Shown here in pieces: positions 41,819 through 50,571 of a stretch of DNA of 64,000 nucleotides. A program made the translations under genes and the position numbers. The notes beneath the pieces are model-generated. The model was not told the DNA's origin and searched no databases. It saw only the letters and a program-made list of their open reading frames with translations. This DNA comes from Anaerolineae bacterium (lineage in GTDB: Bacteria; Chloroflexota; Anaerolineae; Anaerolineales; Anaerolineaceae): positions 744,001 to 808,000 of the forward strand of contig JABUFD010000001.1 of the NCBI GenBank assembly GCA_013314735.1, given 5' to 3'. Position 1 is the first letter of the stretch, and every line of letters begins with the position of its first letter.

Positions 41819-42277
41819 TTACGAATTTCGGTGCAGCAACCAGGGTTCCTGGGTCATTTTCCAATCAATGATCTCATCAGGCTGGAACCAGATTGCGATT
41901 TCTGCTTCTGCAGATTCAACCGAATCAGAGGCATGGGTCAGGTTCCGATCTCGAATGATCGCAAAATCATGGCGGATGGTTCCCGGGGCGGCTTCTGTTG
42001 GGCTGGTGGCCCCCATTGTTTGGCGTACTGCTGTGATCACCTCTGGGGCAGCCCACACCATGGCAACCACAGGACCGCTGGTGATATAGCGGATTAATCC
42101 TTCATAAAACGGTTTTCCTTCATGGACCGCGTAGTGCTTTTGTGCCAACGAAAGATCTGGGAATACGATTTTCAACCCGACCAGTTTCAAGCCACGATTT
42201 TCCAACCGTTTCAGGATTTCTCCTACCAACCCGCGCTGGACGCCATCGGGTTTGACCAATACCAGTGTCCGTTCCAA
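41819..42277 (-). CDS. ndk: Nucleoside diphosphate kinase
   Basis: 152 residues from a TTG at 42277, chosen because it gives the canonical N-terminus ERTLVLVKPDGVQRGLVGEI and has GGAGG 8 nt upstream. Ndk moves the gamma phosphate between NTPs by a phosphohistidine; the His is in RNLTHASDSVESAEAEI (usually NxIHGSDS), a mild variation. RQTMGATSPTEAAPGTIRHDFA is the usual nucleotide-binding segment. It follows the TPR gene and precedes the tmk pair, so dNTP synthesis genes are grouped. Confidence 0.95.
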   Translation of the reverse strand: MERTLVLVKPDGVQRGLVGEILKRLENRGLKLVGLKIVFPDLSLAQKHYAVHEGKPFYEGLIRYITSGPVVAMVWAAPEVITAVRQTMGATSPTEAAPGTIRHDFAIIRDRNLTHASDSVESAEAEIAIWFQPDEIIDWKMTQEPWLLHRNS

Positions 42278-42291
42278 AATCAATACCTCCG

Positions 42292-45200
42292 TCAATTCAA
42301 AAAATCTTCTGCTTTGTTGTAGGCATCCAGTGCCTTGATCAGATCATCTTGCTTAAAATACGCATCGCCCAATAAGATCCAGGAATCGATCTCGATGGGA
42401 TGATAATGGTTGATATCATGCAATAATGTATCAATCACCTGATTGAGGTTTTGTCCTGATTTCACCTGTTCCCGAAGCAGTGTATGTGCCATGGAGAAAT
42501 TGCCTTCGGCGAGCCATTGCTGGATACTCTTGAAATCTAGCGGTTCGGGTTCTGGGAAACCCGTTTCTTGAACTGGATTGACGGCAATATCTTGCGATGA
42601 AACTTCAGGTTCAGTTACCGCAACTCCATCCACATCGCTTTCCTGTTTTTGTTCCAGTTTCTCCAATGGGCGGGTCTCTTCCATCTCAAACATTTCTACC
42701 CGCGACTCTTCATCCAGGTCATCCGCAGGTGTATGGATCTTCTCGGGGGCAGGCAATACCTGGATGCCACTGGTTTCAGGTATATCTGATATCCAATCCG
42801 GCAACTCATCTTCACCGAGATTGTCGGTGATGGAAATTCCTTCTCCGGCAGAATATTCCTGTTCCCACACATAGGGTGGCACCTGCTCTACTGCCTGTTC
42901 TGTTGGCTGTTCTACCTCCTCATCCATTGCAGCAGAGACTTCATCGGCGAAAAATTCATCAATGAAACTTGCCGCAGGGGTGTCTGAGCCAATGGGCTCC
43001 TGGACTGTTTCATCTGATTCCTCTTCAAAATTGAGAGATGACTCACCTTGATCTAATCGATCCTCACGTTCGACTGCCTGTTCAGGAGCAGCATCGGTAA
43101 ATGTGAAACGCTGCGCCTCATCCTGGGCCCAATCCATTTCCGGTAAATTTTCGAGCCATTGATCGATTTCATCTTCTTCGTGATCATCCCCTGACTTAAT
43201 GAAATCAAGAACAGCTGTGGTACTCATGGTTTCGTGGGTATCACCTTGCGGTGTAAACTCCTCTACTTCGAGTTCATCAACCACAGCCTCCCATTCCTCC
43301 TCCACCGAGGAAGATTCGATCACATCTGGCTCTTCGACAGGAGATAAATCGTCGGTAAAAACTTCAGGAGCATCCGATGTAACGATTTCATCTACATGTT
43401 CTGGTGGTTTTACCTCGTGCAGCCACGGCGGTATGTCCTCAAACGCATCTTCCAGTTCAACCTGCTCTTCACTGCTTTCGAACTCCGCAGTGATCGATGG
43501 TTCCTTTTCGCCATCACTCAACCACTCAGGAACAAATTCCTGCTCAGGATCATATTGTGACTCCGCCACCTCGGCTTTCGGGGTGAGGCTTTCTGGTCCA
43601 CCGTGCTGCTGAATCCAATCTGGTATTTCTTCGCTCCGCGATTCGGGGGCTGTGCTCAATGTCTCTTCGTCTGCCCCTTGCTTTGCAGCAAGGCCTTCCA
43701 ACCAGGCAAGGGCGGAGTCAAAATCGAAATCATCCTCTTCTTCTGCGGCGGCGATGTTTTCAGAGCTGGCTTCGGGCGAAATAACGTCTGGCTCTGTGGG
43801 TGGTATATATTCTGATGGTTCATTGTCTTGGGAGACTGCAAAATTGCCTTGTTGCGGAAGTTCAACATCCTGCTCGATAGATTGCTGTTCTGCTGTGTTG
43901 TCCGGCATCAACCAACCCAGTTCATCGGTTTCACCTTTGACTGGTGCAGGTTGTTCCTCTTCGGTATGAATTTTGCCATTATTTGTGGGTGATGTAATTT
44001 GCTCAAGCCATTCCAAATCGGCATCGATGTTTTCACCAAAGATAGGCTGGCTTAACGATTCCGGCAGTGGAATTTCTTCTTCAGCATCGTTACCTGTTTT
44101 ATCCATTTCCAATACAACATCGCATGCGCTTTGGGTTTCCTGATCGAGTAAATTATCCAACCAGGCTGTTTCCTCTTCCGTGTCGACATCAGGTTCGTCG
44201 GATGGTTTCTCACTTAGCAGGTCGACAGACTCGGGCGGCGAAAAGCTTTGCAGCCATTCAGGAATATCGGTTTCTTCTAACTCATCGATTGATTCGATGG
44301 TCTCCAACTCATCCGATAAACCATCATAGGCGTTGATTTCCTCAATCTGTTCTTCTTCCGATTTTTCTTCACCATGCTCCCAGCCTGCATCTTTCATCCA
44401 ATCAGGAATCAAATCATCGTCCTGAATTTCCTCATGGTCATTTTCGCTCATTCCAGCCTCCTCCTCATCAGTTTCATTCCGATTTTTTGTTTGTCCATCA
44501 CTCACGTCGAAAGCAGTCGTATCAGACAAACCGATCTGCGAGAAATCCACATTGATGGAATCATCCGGTGAGACAAAGTGTGTTTCAGAATCCCCGCCGT
44601 TGGATTCGGTGTCGAATTCATTCTGTGCAATTTCTTCGAGAAATTCAATCCCAACAGCATGATCAGATACCTGGTCAACAGTCATTGAACTGCTGACATA
44701 TGTTGTGTATGGATCCAACTCATGAAGGCGAAGTTTATATGGGTCAGCCTGACCTGTATTGCCCAATATCTCAGCCATCATCGCATTGGCATCATAGGAG
44801 TAAGGCAACTTGCTTAAAACCATTTTACAGGTTTCAGCTGCCCGTGCCAGATTGTTCTGCATGTAATAAATACGCGCCCTAAGGATGAGAAGATCCATTC
44901 GCTGGGGATCTTCTTGCACCGCACGTTGGATTTCGGCAAGGGCTTGTTGATATAAACCGCTGCGGATGTTGATGCGGATTAAAGCACCACGTGTGATATA
45001 GGGTTTTGGTGGTGCGTAGCCATCACGCATCGAAAACAAACGCTGTAATTCTTCGTGAACAGCTTCCGTGGAACGAACCTCATAGGCCCGTTCCATATGC
45101 CATATGGCTGCATCGAGATTGTTTTCCGCCTCATTGACAACACTCAGGCCGATATGGGCAATAAAATCCTCCGGGTTGACGGATAGAACGCGCAAAAATA

Positions 45201-45384
45201 GGTCAACGGCTTCCTGGTACCGGTTTGCCTCGAGCAAGGCTTGTCCCAAGAGGCGGTAGGTATCGAGATGCTTCGGAAATTTTGTCAGAATATGTTTACA
45301 ATGTTCGATCGCCTCGTACTCCTGGCTGTTTTCGATCATTCCCTGGATATCCCGAACGTACTCTCGTAATGAAATGATTGCCAT
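42292..45384 (-). CDS. TPR protein with long acidic region carrying repeated tryptophan motifs
   Basis: 1030 residues. Residues 1-230 hold tetratricopeptide repeats (DTYRLLGQALLEANRYQEAVDLFLRVLSVNPEDF, GALIRINIRSGLYQQALAEIQRAVQEDP). About 230-930 is extremely acidic and Ser/Glu-rich, probably disordered, and contains at least six copies of a short motif of form (I/L/V)P(D/E/P)W(L/I/M): IPDWMKDAGW, IPEWLQSFSPPE, IPDWIQQHGGPE, VPEWLSDG, IPPWLHEVKPPE, LPDWISDIPE. About 940-1030 returns to TPR-like helices (DSWILLGDAYFKQDDLIKALDAYNKAEDFLN). No signal peptide. Role unknown; probably a cytoplasmic scaffold. First gene of the ndk-tmk-prfA operon. Confidence 0.85.
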   Translation of the reverse strand: MAIISLREYVRDIQGMIENSQEYEAIEHCKHILTKFPKHLDTYRLLGQALLEANRYQEAVDLFLRVLSVNPEDFIAHIGLSVVNEAENNLDAAIWHMERAYEVRSTEAVHEELQRLFSMRDGYAPPKPYITRGALIRINIRSGLYQQALAEIQRAVQEDPQRMDLLILRARIYYMQNNLARAAETCKMVLSKLPYSYDANAMMAEILGNTGQADPYKLRLHELDPYTTYVSSSMTVDQVSDHAVGIEFLEEIAQNEFDTESNGGDSETHFVSPDDSINVDFSQIGLSDTTAFDVSDGQTKNRNETDEEEAGMSENDHEEIQDDDLIPDWMKDAGWEHGEEKSEEEQIEEINAYDGLSDELETIESIDELEETDIPEWLQSFSPPESVDLLSEKPSDEPDVDTEEETAWLDNLLDQETQSACDVVLEMDKTGNDAEEEIPLPESLSQPIFGENIDADLEWLEQITSPTNNGKIHTEEEQPAPVKGETDELGWLMPDNTAEQQSIEQDVELPQQGNFAVSQDNEPSEYIPPTEPDVISPEASSENIAAAEEEDDFDFDSALAWLEGLAAKQGADEETLSTAPESRSEEIPDWIQQHGGPESLTPKAEVAESQYDPEQEFVPEWLSDGEKEPSITAEFESSEEQVELEDAFEDIPPWLHEVKPPEHVDEIVTSDAPEVFTDDLSPVEEPDVIESSSVEEEWEAVVDELEVEEFTPQGDTHETMSTTAVLDFIKSGDDHEEDEIDQWLENLPEMDWAQDEAQRFTFTDAAPEQAVEREDRLDQGESSLNFEEESDETVQEPIGSDTPAASFIDEFFADEVSAAMDEEVEQPTEQAVEQVPPYVWEQEYSAGEGISITDNLGEDELPDWISDIPETSGIQVLPAPEKIHTPADDLDEESRVEMFEMEETRPLEKLEQKQESDVDGVAVTEPEVSSQDIAVNPVQETGFPEPEPLDFKSIQQWLAEGNFSMAHTLLREQVKSGQNLNQVIDTLLHDINHYHPIEIDSWILLGDAYFKQDDLIKALDAYNKAEDFLN

Positions 45385-45430
45385 TTTCTGAACCTTTTCT
45401 CGGATCCTCAATAAATGTATTCTAATCCAT

Positions 45431-45436
45431 TATAAT
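45431..45436 (+). promoter_or_regulatory. Putative -10 box for the rRNA methyltransferase gene
   Basis: Perfect TATAAT 21 nt before the first ATG; no convincing -35. The gap between the divergent TPR and methyltransferase genes is only 73 nt. Confidence 0.35.
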
Positions 45437-45457
45437 TCGAAATAGAAATTTTACGAA

Positions 45458-46708
45458 ATGGAACGGAATGCAGAAATAATGGATCGGCATATTGTAAACA
45501 TCGAGAAATTGGTATATGGCGGTGACGGGATGGGACGCCTTGCAGATGGGAAAGCGGTGTTTGTTCCTTTTGTCTTACCGGGTGAAACCGTTGAAGTTAA
45601 AGTCACTGATAGCAGGCAACGCTTTGCCCGTGGTGCCGTAATTACCATTCTCGATGCATCGCCTGACCGGGTGTCGCCACGCTGTAAGCATTTTGAACAA
45701 TGTGGCGGATGCCACTACCAGATGATGCCCTACCCGGCGCAGGTGGCAGCGAAAGAGTCGATTGTGAAGGATCAATTTGCCCGGATCGCTGGTCTGGAAA
45801 TTGATGATATCTTATCAGTCATATCAGCAGAATCCCCATGGCAGTACCGTCAGACGCTGGAGTTGCATATTGAGGGCGGCAAACCTGGTTTTCTGGCGGC
45901 CAACAGCCATGCGATGGTTGCGGTGGAGGAATGTCATTTATGTCCCGGAACGTTCGATGATATTCGGAACATGCTCGATTTTGATGAGGAGAGTGGGATC
46001 CACACCGCCAGGGTGCGGTGGGGAGATGTTGACTTGATGGTCGTTATTGATGGTGATGCGGAGATGATGCCGGAAATCGAGGTGGATTTCCCGGTTTCCA
46101 TCGTTTTCACAGGTGGGGATGAGGAAAGTGGTATCGTTCTGGCTGGTGATGATTACCAGACCATAACTGTACTGGATACGCCGCTGGTGGTTTCAGGCAC
46201 CTCTTTTTTCCAGGCCTCGGCTGCGATGGCCGGCGAAATGGTAACCTCCCTGCTGGATCACCTGCATCCCGGCAGCGGCGATGTGTTGCTCGATTTGTAT
46301 TGCGGAATTGGCTTGTTTTCACGTTTCTTCGGCGAACGTGGCGCGGTATGTATCGGGGTAGAAGCTTCCAGCAGCGCTGTCAGTAATTTTGCTGCCAACC
46401 TGGATCATCTCGATGATGTTTCGATTTATGAAGGACTGGTTGAAGATGTCCTTCCTGGATTGGATATCCATCCTACCATATGCATTATTGACCCTCCCCG
46501 CGCCGGAGTAAAACCCAGCGTACTTGACCAAATCATCCGGCTTCGGGTACCACGGTTGGCTTATGTAGCTTGTGATCCCGCCACACAGGCGCGTGATGTT
46601 AAACGTCTGGTCTCGAATGGATACCGGCTTGAGAAGGTAATCCTCTTAGATCAATTTCCACAGACCTACCACATCGAAACAATCTGCTTTTTGCATTCTG
46701 TTGATTAA
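45458..46708 (+). CDS. rlmD: 23S rRNA (uracil-5-)-methyltransferase, RlmD/TrmA family
   Basis: 416 residues from ATG 45458 (409 from ATG 45479). Order of parts: TRAM RNA-binding domain (IVNIEKLVYGGDGMGRLADGKAVFVPFVLPGE), the FeS-cluster Cys group (RCKHFEQCGGCHYQMM), the SAM site LDLYCGIGLFSRFFGERGAVCIGVE, PPRAGVKPSVLDQI, and the catalytic Cys in YVACDPATQARD. It makes m5U in rRNA (or tRNA); with TRAM and FeS the RlmD/RlmCD group is most likely. Neither start has a good Shine-Dalgarno site. It is divergent from the TPR gene and converges on the PBP gene. Confidence 0.93.
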   Translation: MERNAEIMDRHIVNIEKLVYGGDGMGRLADGKAVFVPFVLPGETVEVKVTDSRQRFARGAVITILDASPDRVSPRCKHFEQCGGCHYQMMPYPAQVAAKESIVKDQFARIAGLEIDDILSVISAESPWQYRQTLELHIEGGKPGFLAANSHAMVAVEECHLCPGTFDDIRNMLDFDEESGIHTARVRWGDVDLMVVIDGDAEMMPEIEVDFPVSIVFTGGDEESGIVLAGDDYQTITVLDTPLVVSGTSFFQASAAMAGEMVTSLLDHLHPGSGDVLLDLYCGIGLFSRFFGERGAVCIGVEASSSAVSNFAANLDHLDDVSIYEGLVEDVLPGLDIHPTICIIDPPRAGVKPSVLDQIIRLRVPRLAYVACDPATQARDVKRLVSNGYRLEKVILLDQFPQTYHIETICFLHSVD

Positions 46709-46722
46709 CCCATTCCTTCTTC

Positions 46723-49700
46723 TCAGGAATCTGGGGTGGGCGTAAGGGTTGGTGTAATGGTGGGTGTCAGCGTTGGTGTTGGTGTTTGGGTTGGCGTGGG
46801 TGTGCTGGTAGGCATCGAGGTCGGCGTGATGGTGGGCGTGGGGGCAGAATAATTCAGGCGAATAATTGTGTCGAGGCGGGTATTATTTTTGCTGAAGAGT
46901 GAGAGTTTTAATGCCAGAGCGCCGGATGGAATTTCACTCAGATCAAGACGGTGAATAAAGGCAGGTGTTTCATGCAGCTGGTTGCTGGTAAGAATCTCCA
47001 CCCATTTTTCATTGTTGTTGCTGGACGAATAATAGAGGGTAAACCGGTCGAATTGCCCTGTGGCGTTCACGACAGCATAAATTTCAAGTTCGGCTTCGTT
47101 GATGATCTCACCTTCACGGGGGTAGGCAAACTCCACCTGAGCTTGTGGGTCCTCGCGTTTGCACTGATTCTGGGGGATAAATTGGATCGGCTCGGAAAAT
47201 CCAATCCCGGATGCCCATTGGCGACCTTGATCTGTGCCCTGAATCCAGGCCACAGCCTTCTCATCGGTCACATTGAGAACGGGTAGGACTTCCTGTTTTC
47301 CTGTGCATTCATTGCTGGCGAGAAGGCCGGTCCAGGCATCAATTCTGACATCTGCCCAAAAATCTTGTTCTTTTGGCAGCGGAGGTTGATCATAGGCGAA
47401 AAATTCACGCCGCTGGTCAGGGCAGGCATCGGATGGTTCCGTTCCTGAAAGTGTACAAATCAATTGTTCTTGAATCCCTGGAGGAGGGAGGAACACGCCT
47501 GGGGTATTAATGGTCAATTTTGGTACTGCATACTGCATGAATTGCGACCAGATTGGTGCTGCACCGGTCAGACCGGTGGTGTCTACCATTGGGGTATAGT
47601 CGGCGTTTCCGACCCATACTCCAACTGATAAATCGGGTGTATAGCCGAGGGTCCAGTTATCGCGGTAGTCATTGGTGGTGCCCGTTTTGGCGGCTGATTG
47701 GAAGGGGAGGCGCAGTATTGAATTAGCGCCAAACATTGGCGTTCTGGCGTCATTATCGCTCAGGATGGAACTGATCAAGAAAGCATGTTCCGGGCGGATA
47801 ACCTGTTCATACGAAGGGGGGGCGGCTTCATAAATGGTTTCACCTTTCCGGTTTACGATTTTTGTCACAGCGACTGGTTCAACTTCCATCCCATTGTTGG
47901 CCATGATCGCAAAAGCCCGTGTCATTTCCAACAGTGATACATCACCTCCACCCAGCGACAATGATAAACCGTAATCATTACGGGTTAATGTGGATATACC
48001 CATACGTTGCGCGAAAGGGATAAATCCGTCAGTTTCCGGAGTCTGGGGGTTATCGTACACACCTACGAACTGTAAAGCGCTTACAGCAGGTATGTTGTAT
48101 GAATTGGCAAGGGCTGAGCGTACTGTGATTGGGCCGTGGTAACGACGGTCATAATTGATAGGTTTGTAGGGGGGGGAGTAGTCATCTGGCAGCCCACTGG
48201 GCGAGAATTCGAGGGGGATATCCCATAACAGGGTGGCAGGGGTCCAACCCTTCTCGAATGCTGCCAGGTATACCAATGGTTTGATCGATGATCCGGGCTG
48301 TCGCGGTGAAACAGCCATATTGACCTGCCCTGCATAAACCTCATCATAAAAATCGGGTGAACCGACCATGGCAAGGATCTCGCCTGTCCCAGGCTGCATG
48401 GCAACCAGGGCGGCATTATGGGCGTTGTTCGCGGCCAAAAGGGCGACCTGTTCGGCAACAATGGATTCTGCTTTCTCCTGCAATTCGGGATCGAGTGTGG
48501 TGTAGATGGTGAAGCCTGCCTGGTAAATGGTGGTTTCATCGTATTGGTCAAACAGCCATGAACGGATGTAATTGACCCAATGGGGATAGCGGATCTGGTA
48601 CCCGGAAGGGACAAATTCGTAGGCGAGAATCTCTGTTAAAGCAGCTGCAGTATCGGCGATTGTGACGCATACACGGTCATGCTTGCTGCTGACATAGATG
48701 CAGCCCTGTTTCTGACTGGCCTCTTCCATCAGGGTTAATACCTGTGCCTGGCGATTGATGGCACCACTGGGATTGGTGTAGATATCCCAAATGGCTGGAG
48801 CCTGCGGAAGGCCGGCCAGGAAAGATGCCTGTCCAAATGTCAACTGGTCAGCAGTTTTGTTGAAATAGGTACGGGCTGCCGCCTCAATACCATAAGCCTG
48901 GTTACCATAGTTAATCTGGTTCAGGTAAATTTCGAGAATTTCTTCCTTGGAATACAAGCGGGTCAGTTCAGCGGCAACAACAATTTCCTTTGCTTTGCGG
49001 CGGTAAGAAATTTCAAAGCGTTCCTCAGGGTCAAGCAAAATGATCCTGGCAAGCTGTTGCGTTATGGTGGATGCGCCTGAGGCAATTTCATGGGCGAGCA
49101 GGTTCTTCACCAGAGCACGTGTGATGGCAATCGGGTCAAATCCCGGGTGGTTGTAATATTCCCTGTCCTCCGTGGCGATCGTGGCGGCGATCAGTACAGG
49201 GGACATTTTTTCGAGCGGTACAACTGTTCTGCGACCCGCATAGGGATCAATAATTTCATACAGCAGATTCCCGTTGCGATCCAGGATGTACGTTGTTTCA
49301 AATTGCGCCGCGCGTTCATTCAGTGTATGGACATCGGGGAAATCATCTGAATTTTTGATGATCTGGTACTGGATGAATGCAAAACCTGCAACAGCGCTGA
49401 TTGCTATTATTACCATGAAAGCAGCTGCGATCATCAGGCGAACCAGGCAGGTGAATCTCCGTTCTGCTTTGGCAGAATCTGGTTTTTCCGACAGCCATGT
49501 CTTCACCTTTTGAGATGCAGTGACCAGAAATCCCTTGATTTTTTCCCTGAACCCTGGCGTTGTTGTTTGCGCTTTGGGATGGATTTCGGTATGTTCCGCC
49601 TCTATCTTTGCTGAATCGTCGAAAACTGGAGCATATGGTTGCACCCGAGGCCGCGCCTCAGGTGCGGAAATGGGTTTGATGGGTATGTGGTGAGTGGGTT

Positions 49701-49782
49701 CCTGCCTTTCGCCATACCATCCTGATGACATATCAGGCGCAGGGGTGGCATTGGTTTCAGGTTTGTTATCGGTATCAGTCAT
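46723..49782 (-). CDS. Class A penicillin-binding protein (PBP1A-like) with Thr-Pro-rich tail
   Basis: 1019 residues from the ATG at 49782. A Pro-rich cytoplasmic tail of about 110 residues precedes one membrane helix (LMIAAAFMVIIAISAVAGFAFI). The GT51 glycosyltransferase domain has EDREYYNHPGFDPIAITRA, GASTITQQLARIILL and RKAKEIVVAAELTRLYSKEEILEIYLNQINYG. The transpeptidase has SxxK in PGSSIKPLVYL, SxN in LANSYNIPAV and KTG in AAKTGTTNDYRDNW. The last ~35 residues are Thr-Pro repeats (TPTPTQTPTPTL...). The enzyme polymerises and crosslinks peptidoglycan outside the membrane. Divergent from the c-di-AMP receptor-like genes. Confidence 0.95.
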   Translation of the reverse strand: MTDTDNKPETNATPAPDMSSGWYGERQEPTHHIPIKPISAPEARPRVQPYAPVFDDSAKIEAEHTEIHPKAQTTTPGFREKIKGFLVTASQKVKTWLSEKPDSAKAERRFTCLVRLMIAAAFMVIIAISAVAGFAFIQYQIIKNSDDFPDVHTLNERAAQFETTYILDRNGNLLYEIIDPYAGRRTVVPLEKMSPVLIAATIATEDREYYNHPGFDPIAITRALVKNLLAHEIASGASTITQQLARIILLDPEERFEISYRRKAKEIVVAAELTRLYSKEEILEIYLNQINYGNQAYGIEAAARTYFNKTADQLTFGQASFLAGLPQAPAIWDIYTNPSGAINRQAQVLTLMEEASQKQGCIYVSSKHDRVCVTIADTAAALTEILAYEFVPSGYQIRYPHWVNYIRSWLFDQYDETTIYQAGFTIYTTLDPELQEKAESIVAEQVALLAANNAHNAALVAMQPGTGEILAMVGSPDFYDEVYAGQVNMAVSPRQPGSSIKPLVYLAAFEKGWTPATLLWDIPLEFSPSGLPDDYSPPYKPINYDRRYHGPITVRSALANSYNIPAVSALQFVGVYDNPQTPETDGFIPFAQRMGISTLTRNDYGLSLSLGGGDVSLLEMTRAFAIMANNGMEVEPVAVTKIVNRKGETIYEAAPPSYEQVIRPEHAFLISSILSDNDARTPMFGANSILRLPFQSAAKTGTTNDYRDNWTLGYTPDLSVGVWVGNADYTPMVDTTGLTGAAPIWSQFMQYAVPKLTINTPGVFLPPPGIQEQLICTLSGTEPSDACPDQRREFFAYDQPPLPKEQDFWADVRIDAWTGLLASNECTGKQEVLPVLNVTDEKAVAWIQGTDQGRQWASGIGFSEPIQFIPQNQCKREDPQAQVEFAYPREGEIINEAELEIYAVVNATGQFDRFTLYYSSSNNNEKWVEILTSNQLHETPAFIHRLDLSEIPSGALALKLSLFSKNNTRLDTIIRLNYSAPTPTITPTSMPTSTPTPTQTPTPTLTPTITPTLTPTPDS
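46738..46852 (-). repeat. Thr-Pro coding tandem repeat in the PBP gene
   Basis: Imperfect hexanucleotide-like repeats (GTTGGTGTT/GTGGGCGTG on the plus strand) encoding a (T-P-T/S)n tail. The low-complexity DNA resembles the linker region of the L,D-transpeptidase gene at 52130-52265. Confidence 0.8.
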
Positions 49783-49918
49783 GGTTTTTGATTGAAAAAA
49801 TATTAATACTCTATGGTAAAATGATATTAACGATGAGGTGGAAGACGATCCATCTTCCTCTACACTTCTGATCACCATTATAACAGCCCATTTAAATACC
49901 AACCAAAGGCAAATCATC

Positions 49919-50269
49919 ATGAATACTTCCCCATCGAAAGAAGATATTGACACTTTGCTGGTCGTCATCATTCAGGCGCAAGATGCTGACCTGGCAATCA
50001 GCGCGCTGAATAAGTTGGGCCAATCGGTTACAAAGTTGCCCAGTGTGGGCGGTTTTTTACGCCGGAAAAATTCCATGCTTCTGATCGGTTTATCTGAGGG
50101 GAAAAAGGCAGCTGTTTTTGACGTTCTCCGGGACACCTGTCGACAGCGCGTGGAATTTATTGCGGTTCCGTTGGAGAGCACCCCGTTACCATTGCCTGCT
50201 CCCACCCCGATCAACGTGGGAGGCGCCACCGTTTTTTCGTTGAAGATTGAGCATTACGAGGAGATATAG
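49919..50269 (+). CDS. Cyclic-di-AMP receptor-like PII-family protein (DarA-like), copy 1
   Basis: 116 residues from the ATG at 49919 (AAAGG 8 nt upstream). The PII-like fold is indicated by DTLLVVIIQAQDADLAISALNKLG, SVGGFLRRKNSMLLIGLSEGKKAAVFDVLRDTC and a C-terminal GGATVFSLKIEHYEEI strand. GGFLRR.N..LLIG is the signature of the DUF970/DarA (PstA) family, trimeric receptors of c-di-AMP. A Pro-rich loop (PLPLPAPTP) replaces the long B-loop. It is followed after 2 nt by a second copy. Confidence 0.85.
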   Translation: MNTSPSKEDIDTLLVVIIQAQDADLAISALNKLGQSVTKLPSVGGFLRRKNSMLLIGLSEGKKAAVFDVLRDTCRQRVEFIAVPLESTPLPLPAPTPINVGGATVFSLKIEHYEEI

Positions 50270-50271
50270 CA

Positions 50272-50538
50272 ATGAAACTAATTATGGCGATTATGCGAGA
50301 TTCAGATTCCGATACAGTTTCCACCGCGCTGACCTCTTCGGGTTTTCGCATCACCTCCGTCGCTTCAACTGGAGGCTTTTTACGCAGAGGACAGACGACA
50401 GCCATGATCGGTGTTGAAGATGATCAGGTGGAAAAGGCTCTGGACATCATCCGTTCGAGCTGCACACAACCGAGTGCGGAGGATGTACGCCATACGATTT
50501 TGTTTGTTCTCGATGTCAACCAATTCGACCATTTTTAG
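50272..50538 (+). CDS. Cyclic-di-AMP receptor-like PII-family protein (DarA-like), copy 2
   Basis: 88 residues, shorter than DarA (about 109), starting 2 nt after copy 1 with GAGGAGATA upstream. MKLIMAIMRDSDSDTVSTALTSSGFRITSVASTGGFLRRGQTTAMIGVEDDQVEKALDII is split here only for description: the key parts are TGGFLRRGQTTAMIGVEDDQVE and a final strand ILFVLDVNQFDHF. This copy is closer to the DarA consensus in the GGFL(R)xG.TT.(M)IGVEDxxV segment. Two adjacent, differing copies could form mixed trimers. Confidence 0.85.
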   Translation: MKLIMAIMRDSDSDTVSTALTSSGFRITSVASTGGFLRRGQTTAMIGVEDDQVEKALDIIRSSCTQPSAEDVRHTILFVLDVNQFDHF

Positions 50539-50571
50539 GTCGGTCAACAAATCAAACAAGGAGAATACACA

